From Micromonospora globbae (GTDB taxonomy: Bacteria > Actinomycetota > Actinomycetes > Mycobacteriales > Micromonosporaceae): a DNA stretch of 64,000 nt. Every line of letters begins with the position of its first letter. The first letter of the stretch is position 1. The translations under genes and the position numbers were made by a program. This document shows, one piece after another, positions 8,297 to 17,446 of the stretch. The stretch covers positions 248,001 through 312,000 of the forward strand of contig NZ_RAQQ01000001.1 of assembly GCF_003610785.1 (NCBI RefSeq). The letters run 5' to 3'. The notes under the pieces are model-generated. The model worked only from the letters and a program-made list of their open reading frames with translations. It made no database searches and had not been told where the DNA came from.

Positions 8297-9591
8297 GCCG
8301 ACTGAAGGACCTTCAGAAGAACCTCTTCGGAGGTACCACCTCCAACGCCCGTCAGTTCGGGATGATCTTCACGCTGGTCGCGATCGTCGTCCTGTTCCAG
8401 ATCCTGACCGACGGCCTGACCCTGCGATCGGACAACCTGATCGCGCTGTTCCAGCAGAACTCGTACATCCTGATCCTGGCCATCGGCATGCTGATGGTGA
8501 TCGTCGCCGGGCACATCGACCTGTCGGTCGGCTCCGTCGCCGCCTTCACCGGCATCCTGGTGGCGAAGTCGATGGCGGACTGGAACCTACCCTGGCCCGT
8601 GGCGATCCTCTTCGGCCTCGCCATCGGCGCGGTCATCGGCGCCTGGCAGGGCTTCTGGGTCGCCTACATCGGGGTGCCGGCGTTCATCGTCACCCTGGCG
8701 GGCATGCTGCTCTTCCGCGGCGGCAACCAGTTCATCGGCAACGCGAACACGATCCCGGTGCCCGAGGGCTTCCGCGTGATCGGCTCCGGCTTCCTGCCGG
8801 AGACCGGGCCGAACACCGGCTACAACAACCTGACGCTGCTGCTCGGCCTCGCCGGCTGCATCGCGGTGGTGTGGCGGGAGCTGCACGCGCGGCGGGTCCG
8901 CCGGGAGATGAACGCCGAGCCGATCCCGATGTGGATCTCGATCCTGCGGATGGCCGTGATGGTCGGCGTGCTCGTCTTCGTGACGCTGCGCTTCGCCAGC
9001 GGCCGCGTCGGCACGAGCTTCCCGGTCTCCGGCATCATCCTGGTGGCGCTGGTGCTCGCGTACTCCTTCTACACCCGCAACACGGCGGGTGGCCGGCACA
9101 TCTACGCGGTGGGCGGCAACTCCCGGGCCGCGGAGCTGTCCGGTGTGAAGCTCAAGCGGGTCAACTTCTACGTCATGATGAACATGTCGATCCTGGCCGC
9201 GCTCGCGGGCATGATCTTCGTGGCCCGCTCGGCGGCCTCCGGGCCGCAGGACGGCAACGGCTGGGAGCTCGACGCGATCGCCGCGGTCTTCATCGGCGGC
9301 GCGGCCGTCTCCGGCGGCATCGGCACCATCAGCGGCTCGATCGTCGGCGGTCTGGTCATGGCCGTGCTCAACAACGGCCTGCAGCTCATGGGTGTCGGCG
9401 CCGACCGCGTCCAGATCATCAAGGGCCTGGTCCTGCTGCTGGCCGTCGCGCTCGACGTCTACAACAAGCGCCAGGGACGCTTCTCGGTCATCGGAAGCAT
9501 CACCCGCACCTTCCGGCGGGACACGCCAACGGCACCCCCGTCCTCCTCGGGGGCCGAGCGCGAGCCCGCCAAGACCCCGGTCGCCGGCTGA
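8293..9591 (+). CDS. mmsB: Multiple-monosaccharide ABC transporter permease
   Basis: 432 residues, about ten membrane segments, BPD_transp_2 family. Recognisable stretches are [20 protein letters not shown] and the C-terminal [20 protein letters not shown], both hallmarks of ribose/xylose-type permeases. A hydrophilic loop around residues 195-212 ([17 protein letters not shown]) is characteristic of the MmsB/GguB subgroup, which is longer than RbsC. It forms the membrane channel with the mmsA ATPase. The ATG overlaps the mmsA stop. A short charged C-terminal tail follows the last helix. Confidence 0.9.
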   Translation: MSRLKDLQKNLFGGTTSNARQFGMIFTLVAIVVLFQILTDGLTLRSDNLIALFQQNSYILILAIGMLMVIVAGHIDLSVGSVAAFTGILVAKSMADWNLPWPVAILFGLAIGAVIGAWQGFWVAYIGVPAFIVTLAGMLLFRGGNQFIGNANTIPVPEGFRVIGSGFLPETGPNTGYNNLTLLLGLAGCIAVVWRELHARRVRREMNAEPIPMWISILRMAVMVGVLVFVTLRFASGRVGTSFPVSGIILVALVLAYSFYTRNTAGGRHIYAVGGNSRAAELSGVKLKRVNFYVMMNMSILAALAGMIFVARSAASGPQDGNGWELDAIAAVFIGGAAVSGGIGTISGSIVGGLVMAVLNNGLQLMGVGADRVQIIKGLVLLLAVALDVYNKRQGRFSVIGSITRTFRRDTPTAPPSSSGAEREPAKTPVAG

Positions 9592-9641
9592 CGACCGCCG
9601 GACCGCAACCCGCACCATCCTCACGAAAGGCAACCACCCCA

Positions 9642-10745
9642 ATGCGCAAGTTCCTCGGCAAGTCGGTGGCCGTCGGTGCCATCGCCATGCTTGCCCTCAC
9701 CGCCTGCGGCTCCGGCCGCGACGAAGGCTCCAGCGGCTCCGGAAGCGGCGACGCCAAGGGCTTCCCGGCCAACTCGCTGATCGGTGTCGCCCTGCCGGCC
9801 AAGACCTCGGAGAACTGGGTCCTCGCCGGTGACCTGTTCACCAACGGCCTGAAGGAGGCCGGCTTCCAGGCCGACGTGCAGTACGCGGGCGCGTCGACCA
9901 CCGTCGCCGACCAGCAGGCCCAGATCACCGCCATGGTCACCAAGGGCGCCAAGGTCATCGTCATCGGCGCGACCGACGCCGCGCAGCTGTCGACCCAGGT
10001 CGCCGCCGCGCACCAGGCCGGCGCGAAGGTCATCGCGTACGACCGCCTGATCCTGAACACGCCGGACGTCGACTACTACGTCGCGTTCGACAACTTCAAG
10101 GTCGGCCAGCTCCAGGGCCAGGCCCTGCTGGACGGCATGAAGGCCAAGAAGCCGAACGGCCCGTACAACATCGAGCTGTTCTCCGGCTCGCCGGACGACA
10201 ACAACTCGAAGGTCTTCTTCGAGGGTGCGATGAGCGTCCTCAAGCCGGAGATCGACAAGGGCAACGTGGTCGTGGCCTCGGGTCAGACCGACATCAAGCA
10301 GACCGCCATCCAGGGCTGGAAGGCCGAGGGTGCGCAGGCCCGCATGGACCAGCTGCTGACCTCGACCTACGGCAACAAGGAGCTGGACGGCGTCCTCTCC
10401 CCGAACGACACGCTGGCCCGCGCGATCATCACCTCGGTCAAGGGCGCCGGCAAGCCGATCCCGGTCGTGAGCGGCCAGGACTCGGAGGTCGAGTCGGTCA
10501 AGTCGATCATGGCTGGCGAGCAGTACATGACGATCAACAAGGACACCCGGAACCTGGTCAAGCAGACCATCGAGATGGTCAAGGCCCTCCAGGCCGGCAA
10601 CACCCCGCAGGTGAACGACACCAAGTCGTACAACAACGGCGCCAAGGTGGTCGACACCTACCTGCTGCCGCCGGTCGCCGTCACCAAGGCGAACGCGGCT
10701 GAGGCGTACGCGAACGACCCGAAGCTCGCGCCGCTCACCAAGTAG
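9642..10745 (+). CDS. chvE: Sugar-binding lipoprotein of the monosaccharide ABC importer (ChvE-like)
   Basis: 367 residues. The signal peptide ends in the lipobox LTAC (Cys near residue 22), followed by a Ser/Gly linker, so the protein is a membrane-anchored lipoprotein. The mature part is a periplasmic-binding type-1 fold: VALPAKTSENWVLAGDLF, QAQITAMVTKGAKVIVIGAT and VVSGQDSEVESVKSIMAGEQ. These match the ChvE/XylF group that binds aldoses such as xylose, arabinose or galactose. It lies 50 bases after mmsB behind a GAAAGG site, completing the transporter. A strong hairpin follows. Ligand identity cannot be read from sequence. Confidence 0.9.
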   Translation: MRKFLGKSVAVGAIAMLALTACGSGRDEGSSGSGSGDAKGFPANSLIGVALPAKTSENWVLAGDLFTNGLKEAGFQADVQYAGASTTVADQQAQITAMVTKGAKVIVIGATDAAQLSTQVAAAHQAGAKVIAYDRLILNTPDVDYYVAFDNFKVGQLQGQALLDGMKAKKPNGPYNIELFSGSPDDNNSKVFFEGAMSVLKPEIDKGNVVVASGQTDIKQTAIQGWKAEGAQARMDQLLTSTYGNKELDGVLSPNDTLARAIITSVKGAGKPIPVVSGQDSEVESVKSIMAGEQYMTINKDTRNLVKQTIEMVKALQAGNTPQVNDTKSYNNGAKVVDTYLLPPVAVTKANAAEAYANDPKLAPLTK

Positions 10746-10763
10746 GTACCGCAACACGACGTC

Positions 10764-10787
10764 GGGTCCCGGAGCTCTCCGGGACCC
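10764..10787 (+). terminator. Terminator hairpin after chvE
   Basis: A perfect 11-base stem: GGGTCCCGGAG at 10764-10774 and CTCCGGGACCC at 10777-10787 with a two-base nominal loop, followed by TTCGTCGT. It separates the transporter operon from the ROK gene, though read-through remains possible. Confidence 0.75.
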
Positions 10788-10838
10788 TTCGTCGTCCTGG
10801 CGAGCGATCGGACCCGCGGGAGACGAGAGGAGGCGCTG

Positions 10839-12080
10839 ATGCACCGACTGCTGTCCGGTCTCCACCGGGGCGGAGGCGTCCCGTCCGTCCCGGCGCCCCC
10901 GGTGTCCGGCGCCAGCCAGGAGGAGATCCGCCGGCAGAACCTGGGCGCCGTGCTGCGGTACGTCCACGTGCACGGCCCCACCAGCCGCGCCGAGCTCACC
11001 GCGCGGCTCGGCCTCAACCGCAGCACCATCGGGGCCCTCGCGGCCGACCTCGCCGCCGCCGGCCTCGTCACCGAGGAACCGCCCGCCACCGTCCGCCGGG
11101 CCGGGCGCCCGTCGCTCGTCGTGAGCCCCCGGACCCGGGTGTACGCGCAGGCGCTGAGCATCGAACCGGACCGGCTGCGCGCGGCCCGCATCGGCCTCGG
11201 CGGGCGCATCCTCGACCTGCGGGAGACCGACCGCGACGCCGGGGCGTCCGCCCTCGACGCCGTCGCCCCGCTGGCCGCGCTCACCGAGGAGATGACGCGG
11301 GCCGTGGAGCCCGACGCGGTCCGCGCGGGCGTGGCCGTCGCGGTGACCGACACGAGCCGCGACCGCGACGGGCGGGTACGCATCGGCGGCCCCGACGAGG
11401 CCCTGCGCGCGGCGCTGGACGCCGCGTTCGCCGCCGGCGCCGCCGGTCCCGCCGTCCTCGCCGGCGACCTGGCCGACATCGCCGGGCTGGCCGAACACGT
11501 CCGGGGCGTGGCCGCGGGCGTCGACGACCTCGTCTACCTGCACGGAGGCGCCGGCGTGAGCGCCGGGATCATCATCGGCGGCCGGCTCGTCATGGGGCAC
11601 GGCGGCCGCAGCGGCAAGGTCGGCCACATGGTCGTCAACCCCGGCGGCCTGCCCTGCGAGTGCGGCTCCCGCGGCTGCTGGCAGACGGAGATCGGGGAGG
11701 CGGCGCTGCTGCGGCACGCGGGCCGCGACCCCGGCTCCCCCGACGGCGTACGTGAGGTGCTGTGCGCGGCGGCCGCCGGAGACCCGGTGGCCCGGGCCGC
11801 CGTCGAACGGGTCGCCGACTGGCTCGGCTTCGGCGTCGCGAACCTCGTCAACGTGGTCAACCCCGACACCGTGGTGTTCGGCGGCTCGCTCCGCGACGTC
11901 TACACGGCCGGGGCCGACACGGTGCGTCGCCGCCTCGACGAGCTGGCCCTGCCCGTCTCCCGCGAGCACGTGCAGTTGCGGCCGGCGGCGCTCGGCCGCG
12001 ACGCTGCCCTGATCGGCGCCGCCGAACTGGCGTTCGCCCACCTGCTGGCCGACCCGCTGAACGTCGGGAATCCGGCCTGA
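10839..12080 (+). CDS. ROK-family transcriptional regulator
   Basis: 413 residues. The N-terminal winged helix (near residues 28-80: EIRRQNLGAVLRYVHVHG and SRAELTARLGLNRSTIGALA) is followed by a ROK sugar-kinase-like domain with the zinc-type cluster PCECGSRGCWQ. ROK repressors such as NagC, Mlc and XylR sense sugars or sugar phosphates and control transport genes. The gene follows the monosaccharide importer directly and in the same direction, making it the best candidate to bind the palindromes at 6627-6684. ATG 10839 has a GAGGAGG site. The sugar-kinase domain appears regulatory rather than catalytic. Confidence 0.9.
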   Translation: MHRLLSGLHRGGGVPSVPAPPVSGASQEEIRRQNLGAVLRYVHVHGPTSRAELTARLGLNRSTIGALAADLAAAGLVTEEPPATVRRAGRPSLVVSPRTRVYAQALSIEPDRLRAARIGLGGRILDLRETDRDAGASALDAVAPLAALTEEMTRAVEPDAVRAGVAVAVTDTSRDRDGRVRIGGPDEALRAALDAAFAAGAAGPAVLAGDLADIAGLAEHVRGVAAGVDDLVYLHGGAGVSAGIIIGGRLVMGHGGRSGKVGHMVVNPGGLPCECGSRGCWQTEIGEAALLRHAGRDPGSPDGVREVLCAAAAGDPVARAAVERVADWLGFGVANLVNVVNPDTVVFGGSLRDVYTAGADTVRRRLDELALPVSREHVQLRPAALGRDAALIGAAELAFAHLLADPLNVGNPA

Positions 12081-12142
12081 CCCGTCGCCGGCGGCCGGCG
12101 GCTGGCCACCCCGGCCAGCCCTCGGACCCCTCACGACGCGTC

Positions 12143-12170
12143 GGGGCCGCCGGGGTGACCCGGCGGCCCC
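12143..12170. terminator. Bidirectional terminator between the ROK and MFS genes
   Basis: GGGGCCGCCGGG (12143-12154) pairs perfectly with CCCGGCGGCCCC (12159-12170) around a GTGA loop. It lies between two convergent genes and can serve both. A second smaller hairpin (GGCTGGCC/GGCCAGCC) is just upstream. Confidence 0.7.
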
Positions 12171-12186
12171 AACGGGACGGGGTGCG

Positions 12187-13772
12187 TCAGTGGATGACGA
12201 CCGGCGTCCTCGTCTCCTCGCCCTGCGGGCCGTCGAGCGGACGCGGCTGCTCACGCCGGCGCGACAGGAACGCGGCCGGGATGAACGTGAGCACGACCAG
12301 CGCGAACGCCACCCAGAACGTGCTGGCGAACGACTGGGCCGCGAAGTCGAGGCCGCGTTCGATGAGCTGCGACGGGACGGGGAACTGCTGGAGCAGCTCC
12401 GGCTTCTGCTGGCTGGCGATCGCCAGCCCGGCCTCGGTGACCGGCTTGCCGGTGACCGGGTCCGTCGCGCCCGGGATCTCCCGGGAGCCGTTCAGCTCGT
12501 TGGTGAGGATCACCGACATCACCGCGGCGCCCACCGACCCGCCGATCTGCTGAAGGATGTTGACCAGCGTCGGCCGCGGGCCACGTCGTGGGCCTTCAAC
12601 GTGCGCAGCGCCGACGTCATGATCGGCATCATCGTGCCGCCCATGCCCAGGCCCATGACGAACAGCGACCCGCACAGCAGCACGTACGACGTGTCCGGAC
12701 CGACCTGGGTGAAGGAGAAGAACCCGAGGACGATGAGCGCCAGCGCGAACGGCACCGTACGCCCGACGGGAACCCGGTCGGCCAGCGTGCCGGCGAGCGG
12801 CATCGTGAGCATCGCGCCGATGCCCTGCGGCGCCATCAGCAGACCGGCCGTGAGCGTCGACTCACCGCGCACCTGCAGGAAGTAGCTCGGGAAGAGCAGC
12901 CCGGCGCCCATGAACGCGATGATGAAGACGAACAGCGTCACCGTGGCGATGGTCAGGTTGCGGTTGGCGAACAGCCGCAGGTCGAGCAGCGGGTGCCGGG
13001 GCCGGAACGAGTAGATGACGAAGCCCACGAGCAGCGCGGCGCCGACCAGCATGGGCCCCCACACCTCCGCGTCGGCGAAGGTGCCGGCGTCGGGCAGCGT
13101 GGAGACGCCGTAGAGGAACAGCGCCAGACCCGGCGAGAGCATCAGCATGCCGAGGAAGTCGAAGGACTCCGACGGCTCCGGCGCGTCCTTCGGGAGCGCC
13201 ATCTGCGCGTAGACGAGCGCGACGACGCCGATCGGCAGGTTGATGAGGAAGATCCAGTGCCAGCTCGCCACGTCGATGAGCCAGCCGCCGAGGATCGGGC
13301 CACCGATCGGCCCGAGCAGCATCGGGATGCCGAGCACGGCCATCAGCCGGCCCATCCGCTTCGGGCCCGCGGCCCGCGTCATGATCGTCATGCCGATGGG
13401 CATCAGCATGCCGCCGCCGAGACCCTGCAGGACCCGGTAGAGGATCAGCTGGCCGATCGAGTCGGCCGTGGCGCACAGCCCGGACCCGATGGTGAACAGC
13501 GCCAGGGCCACCATGTAGAGGCGCTTCGTGCCGAACCGGTCGGCGGCCCATCCGGCGAGCGGGATCACGGTGGCCAGCGCCAACGTGTAGCCGGTCATCG
13601 TCCACGCGACCCGCGCGTAGGAGGCGTCGAAGTCGTTCTGGAACGTCGGCAGCGCGACGCTCACCACCGTCACGTCGAGGATCGACATGATCGCCCCGAG
13701 GACGACGACCCCCGCCACCTTGAGGACCGCGGCGTCCAGTTTCTCTGGGGCCGCGACAGCTTGCTGGGACAC
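12187..13772 (-). pseudogene. DHA2-family MFS drug exporter (EmrB/QacA type), frameshifted
   Basis: Reads from GTG 13772 (AGGAG five bases upstream) as a 14-helix drug:H+ antiporter: SILDVTVVSVALPTFQNDF, AWTMTGYTLALATVIPLAGW and GLGGGMLMPIGMTIM are DHA2 signatures. At about 12571 the frame breaks after LRTLKAHDVARG. The remaining roughly 128 codons (TLVNILQQIGGSVGAAVMSV onward, with the final helices) continue in another frame to 12187. Inserting one base would restore a normal protein of about 528 residues. Either a real one-base deletion inactivates the last helices or the assembly has an error. Everything else, including codon use on both sides, looks intact. Confidence 0.85.
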
Positions 13773-14207
13773 ACAATCTCCTGAGATCGGTCTGGGCCGG
13801 ACGTGAGCGGTGGGGGTGGTGCCGCGCCATGTCGCGGGGGCGGCGCGCGGAGGGCGAACGCTCGCACGAAGAGTAGCCGCCGGCACCGACAGGACGCCCC
13901 CGGATTTGCCCCTCCGACCCGTCCGGTCCGGGCGGCCTTCCGGCTGGATACGCCGACGTTCGTCCGGATTTCTCCACGCGGTTCGTGGCCCGCACGTCGG
14001 CTGTGACGTCAATCTGATCGTGACATCGCACACAGGCCGGGCGGCCTGGTCGCGCTCGGCGCGCCGCCCGAGGCGCCGGCCACCCGCCGCCTCGGCCACC
14101 ACCGACCCCGCCCCGCCGGGCTCGCTCGCCGACGCGGGTGTCCGATGGGGCGCGACGGGTCCTAGGCTGGCCGACGCCACCACAGGGTGTGACGAGGGGA
14201 GACCGTT
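13773..14207. other. Noncoding region between the divergent MFS and DUF5709 genes
   Basis: 435 bases. A TAGGCT box at 14163-14168 is a likely -10 for the DUF5709 gene, with a ribosome site GAGGGGAG following. I see no supported gene and no strong inverted repeat in the remainder. Confidence 0.5.
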
Positions 14208-14669
14208 GTGAGCCAGACCGACGACACCGCGCGCGTCGAGGAGTGGAACGTCGCCGAGGACGACGGCGTCCTCGACGCGTCCGACACTCTCGACGGGGAT
14301 CTGGTCACCGATCCCCTCGACACCGGCATCGCCGCGGCCGACCACTGGGCCGGGGCCGACCGGTACGGCACGACGCCCGCCGAGGAGCGGGCCGGGGAGT
14401 CCCTGGAGCAGCTGCTCGCCCAGGAGGAGCCCGACGTCGACCCGTACGCCGAGCCGACCGACGACGAGGACGAGCTGACCCGGCGGGGCTTCGAGCGGGA
14501 GCGGCGCGCCGGCCGCCTCGTGGCGTACGACGAGGGTCTCGGCGAGGACGAGGAGCCGGACTCGGTGGCCTGGGACGCCGGGATCGACGCCGGCGGCGCC
14601 AGCGCGGAGGAGGCCGCCGTGCACCTGGTCGACGACCCGAACGGCCCGGGCGACGGCCCGCTGCGGTAG
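14208..14669 (+). CDS. DUF5709 domain-containing acidic protein
   Basis: 153 residues, very rich in Asp/Glu and without hydrophobic segments, so cytoplasmic and probably largely disordered. The stretch GTTPAEERAGESLEQLLAQE followed by EPDVDPY is the DUF5709 signature. The family is confined to actinobacteria and has no known function. GTG 14208 is preceded by GAGGGGAG, and a TAGGCT -10 box lies about 40 bases upstream. It converges with the DUF3152 gene. Confidence 0.75.
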   Translation: MSQTDDTARVEEWNVAEDDGVLDASDTLDGDLVTDPLDTGIAAADHWAGADRYGTTPAEERAGESLEQLLAQEEPDVDPYAEPTDDEDELTRRGFERERRAGRLVAYDEGLGEDEEPDSVAWDAGIDAGGASAEEAAVHLVDDPNGPGDGPLR

Positions 14670-14704
14670 ATCGCGTACCGGGCGGGGCCGCCGGCAGCCG
14701 GTCG

Positions 14705-15508
14705 TCAGCCGGGCCGGCCCCGCTCACGGGGCGGGATCGGATCGTTGTACGCGCCGGAGGGCCCGGTGTGGCGCTCGCCGTCGAGGTAGGGGTACGGGTT
14801 GGCCCGGCACCCGTGCAGGCCGAGCGTCTGCTGCTGCATGACCGGCGCCGGCCGGCCCCGCCCGGGGCAGCGCTCGTGCCCGTGGCCGAGCCGGTGCCCC
14901 ACCTCGTGGTTCACCATGTACTCCCGGTACGTGGCGAGGTTCGCGCCGTAGCGCGGCACCCCCTTCACCCAGCGCGCCACGTTGAGCACCACCCGGTCGC
15001 CGTTGCGGCAGGAGGTGTAGCCGTCCGGCACGTCCTGGCACAGTTCGTCGCGCGTACCGGGGGTGGCCAGGTAGATGGTGAAGTCGGCCGGCTGGCCGGG
15101 GCCGACCCGGCGCAGCGTCAGCCTCCCGCCGGCGGTCCACCCCCGCGGGTCGGTGAGGATCCGGGTGATCTCGTCCGCGAAGTCGGGCACCGGCAGGCCC
15201 CGGATGTCGCGCTCCACCGCCACCCGGTAGCGCAGCAGCTCACCCGTACGGCGGCGCGCCGGTGACTCGGCCGCGGCGACCTGCCACCGGTTGCTCCCGT
15301 CGGCCGGGTAGCTCACGGCGACGAGCCGGGAGGGGGCCGGCGCCGGTGCGGACGCGGACACGGTCACGGGGTCGACGACGCCGGCTGCCTGGCCGGCCGC
15401 GGCGTCCCCGGCCGCCATCTGCCCGCAACCGGCGAGCAGCACAGCCGACAGTGCCGCCAGCGCCGGCCCGACGCCCCGAGCGCGCCGGCGCGTAGTCTTC
15501 CCGGTCAT
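14705..15508 (-). CDS. DUF3152 lipoprotein, putative zinc metalloprotease
   Basis: 267 residues. ATG 15508 has a GGAGGGAG site; the signal peptide ends in lipobox LLAGC, so the protein is exported and lipidated. After a Pro/Ala linker comes the DUF3152 domain with ELLRYRVAVERDIRG, the Cys-containing loop ELCQDVPDGYTSCRNGDRVV, and HEVGHRLGHGHERC. This last motif is a full HExxHxxGxxH zinc site of metzincin-like proteases, with the tail PVMQQQTLGLHGC resembling a Met-turn. The family is common in actinobacteria and its substrate is unknown. Convergent with the DUF5709 gene. Confidence 0.85.
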   Translation of the reverse strand: MTGKTTRRRARGVGPALAALSAVLLAGCGQMAAGDAAAGQAAGVVDPVTVSASAPAPAPSRLVAVSYPADGSNRWQVAAAESPARRRTGELLRYRVAVERDIRGLPVPDFADEITRILTDPRGWTAGGRLTLRRVGPGQPADFTIYLATPGTRDELCQDVPDGYTSCRNGDRVVLNVARWVKGVPRYGANLATYREYMVNHEVGHRLGHGHERCPGRGRPAPVMQQQTLGLHGCRANPYPYLDGERHTGPSGAYNDPIPPRERGRPG

Positions 15509-15651
15509 GCGTCTCCCTCCGCCGTGCGCCACCGGTCGGTGGCACGCAGCAGAAGAGACGCGTGGGTCCGCCGAAATGTTGATCATCCGGGGGCTCAACC
15601 TTCCGGCCCCGCCACCCGTCCTGTTCGTCGTGGAGTGCGGAGAGGGCGGGC

Positions 15652-16149
15652 ATGGCGCGGGGTGACGCGGAGTTCGTCGAGTTCGCCCGGGCCGCCTCCG
15701 GCCGGTTGGTGCACGCGGCCTTCCTCATGACGGGCGACCACCACCGCGCCGAGGACGCCGCCCAGACGGCGCTGGCCCGTACGTACGCGTCGTGGTCGCG
15801 GATCCGCGAGAACGACGCCTACGGGTACGCCCGCTCGGTGCTCGTCAACCACCTCGTCGACGGCTGGCGGCGGCCGATCCGCGAGTACCCGACGGAGGAC
15901 GTCCCCGACCGGCACGGCGACGACGTGGCCGACGAGGTGGCCACCCGGCGCTGGTTGCTCGCCATCCTCGGCACGCTCAGTCCCCGCGAGCGCGCCATCG
16001 TCGTGCTGCGCTACTACTTCGACCTCCCGGAGGCCCAGGTGGCCCGCGAACTCGGCGTCTCGGTGGGGACGGTCAAGAGCACGAGTTCCCGCGCCCTGGA
16101 GAAGCTGCGCGGCGTCGAGGCCGCCGCGCCGGAGGGGACACGCCGGTGA
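15652..16149 (+). CDS. RNA polymerase sigma factor, SigE-type ECF family
   Basis: 165 residues. Region 2 covers EFVEFARAASGRLVHAAFLM and DHHRAEDAAQTALARTYASW. Region 4 includes LSPRERAIVVLRYYFDLPEA followed by VARELGVSVGTVKSTSSRAL. Length and sequence match the actinobacterial SigE-family (sigma-70) ECF factors. ATG 15652 has a GAGAGGG site. The stop overlaps the GTG of the next gene, a membrane protein that takes the place of an anti-sigma factor. Targets are unknown. Confidence 0.93.
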   Translation: MARGDAEFVEFARAASGRLVHAAFLMTGDHHRAEDAAQTALARTYASWSRIRENDAYGYARSVLVNHLVDGWRRPIREYPTEDVPDRHGDDVADEVATRRWLLAILGTLSPRERAIVVLRYYFDLPEAQVARELGVSVGTVKSTSSRALEKLRGVEAAAPEGTRR

Positions 16150-16910
16150 ACGAGGCGGATCGGCTCCGCGCCGCGATGCGGGTCGGCGAGCGGAGCGGAC
16201 ACGGCGTACTCGACCTGGACGCGGTGCTGCGCCAGGGTCGCCGCCTGCGTCGACGCCGCCGGCTCACCGGCGCGGGCGCCGCCGCGCTGGCGCTCGCGGT
16301 CGTGGTGGGCGTACCCGTCGCGGTGCGCTCGGCCGGTGCGCCGCAGCGGCCGGCGGCGCCCGCCGCCCAGCCGGCCGCCGGCGCGACCGGCCACCCGTCC
16401 GGCCCGACGGCCGGCCCCACCGCCACGGCCGCACCCACCCCCGTCGCCACGGACGCGGCACCTCCCGAGCCGCTGGGCGACGTGGTGCGCAGCGGGATCC
16501 GGTACGGCGCCGAGGAACGGGTCTTCTACGTCGTCCCCGTCGACGTACCGCACCTGCCGGGGGTGACGATCGGGCTGATGGCGGGTCGCCGGACCGCCGA
16601 CGGCGGGCTGGCACCGGACTTCCTGGTCAACGACGTCGTGGGTGACGACCGCCGGGACGGGTTCCACGAGATCGGCTACGACCAGTCGGGGCCGCACCCC
16701 ACCCGGCCCCTCGTGCCCGCCTTCGGGTACTTCGTGGGACCGGCCGAGCGGATCGTCGGCACCGTCGACGGCCGCCAGGTGGCGGCCCGGCTGGTCCGGT
16801 GGAGCGAGGATCCGCGAGTGGTGATCTTCTGGTTCGACCCGGCGGTGCTGCCTCCCGGCGTACGGCTGGACGGCATCGCCGCCCACGACGCCCGCGGCCG
16901 GCGGCTCTGA
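16146..16910 (+). CDS. Membrane-anchored protein coupled to the ECF sigma factor
   Basis: 254 residues. The cytoplasmic N-terminus (about 38 residues, ending in an Arg-rich patch) precedes one membrane segment (LTGAGAAALALAVVVGVPVAV), an Ala/Pro/Thr-rich extracellular linker (near 65-110) and a folded outer domain of about 140 residues with no motif I recognise. GTG 16146 overlaps the sigma-factor stop (GTGA), so production is coupled. The topology is that of an anti-sigma factor, but there is no HxxxCxxC zinc motif and the cytoplasmic part is short. Anti-sigma function is therefore an inference from position only. Confidence 0.75.
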   Translation: MNEADRLRAAMRVGERSGHGVLDLDAVLRQGRRLRRRRRLTGAGAAALALAVVVGVPVAVRSAGAPQRPAAPAAQPAAGATGHPSGPTAGPTATAAPTPVATDAAPPEPLGDVVRSGIRYGAEERVFYVVPVDVPHLPGVTIGLMAGRRTADGGLAPDFLVNDVVGDDRRDGFHEIGYDQSGPHPTRPLVPAFGYFVGPAERIVGTVDGRQVAARLVRWSEDPRVVIFWFDPAVLPPGVRLDGIAAHDARGRRL

Positions 16911-16945
16911 GCGCCCACCGCTCCCCCGCCGGTAGGCTCGGCCGC

Positions 16946-17368
16946 GTGGGAGATCCGTTCCGGGTGCGCGTCACCGTCCGCGGTTACGAACTCGACACCC
17001 AGGGCCACCTCAACCAGGCCGTCTACCTCCAGTACGGCGAGCACGCCCGCTGGGAGTGCCTGCGCGCCGCCGGCATCTCGCAGGACCGCCTCCTCGCCAC
17101 CGGCGTGGGACCGGTGGCCCTGGAGGTCACCCTGCGCTACCTGCGGGAGCTGCGCGGCGGCGACGAGGTCGACGTGTCCTGCGCGTTCCGGTGGGGCGAG
17201 GGCAAGACGTTCCACATCGACCAGGCGTACACCCGCGCGGACGGCACCCCGGTCGCGACCCTGACCGGCGTCGGCGGCCTGCTCGACCTCGCGGCCCGGC
17301 GGCTGGTGCCCGACCCGCGGGAGCGGTTCCGCGCGCTGGCCACCGACCCGGGGCCGCTCAACCTCTGA
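16946..17368 (+). CDS. Acyl-CoA thioesterase, hotdog fold (4HBT)
   Basis: 140 residues, a single hotdog domain. The family signature is the Asp-containing stretch GYELDTQGHLNQAVYLQYGE, equivalent to the active-site loop of 4-hydroxybenzoyl-CoA-type thioesterases; LEVTLRYLRELRGGDEV forms the next strands. It hydrolyses acyl-CoA or acyl-ACP thioesters; the chain is unknown. GTG 16946 was chosen because TAGGCT (16933-16938) lies seven bases upstream with no ribosome site, indicating a leaderless transcript, and because the domain begins right there. Confidence 0.87.
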   Translation: MGDPFRVRVTVRGYELDTQGHLNQAVYLQYGEHARWECLRAAGISQDRLLATGVGPVALEVTLRYLRELRGGDEVDVSCAFRWGEGKTFHIDQAYTRADGTPVATLTGVGGLLDLAARRLVPDPRERFRALATDPGPLNL

Positions 17369-17446
17369 GCCCCGGACGCCCCACCGCCGCCGGGAAGCGG
17401 GCGAAAATGCCCCGGTCCCGCCCGCGCCGTCGCCTAGATTGGGCCG

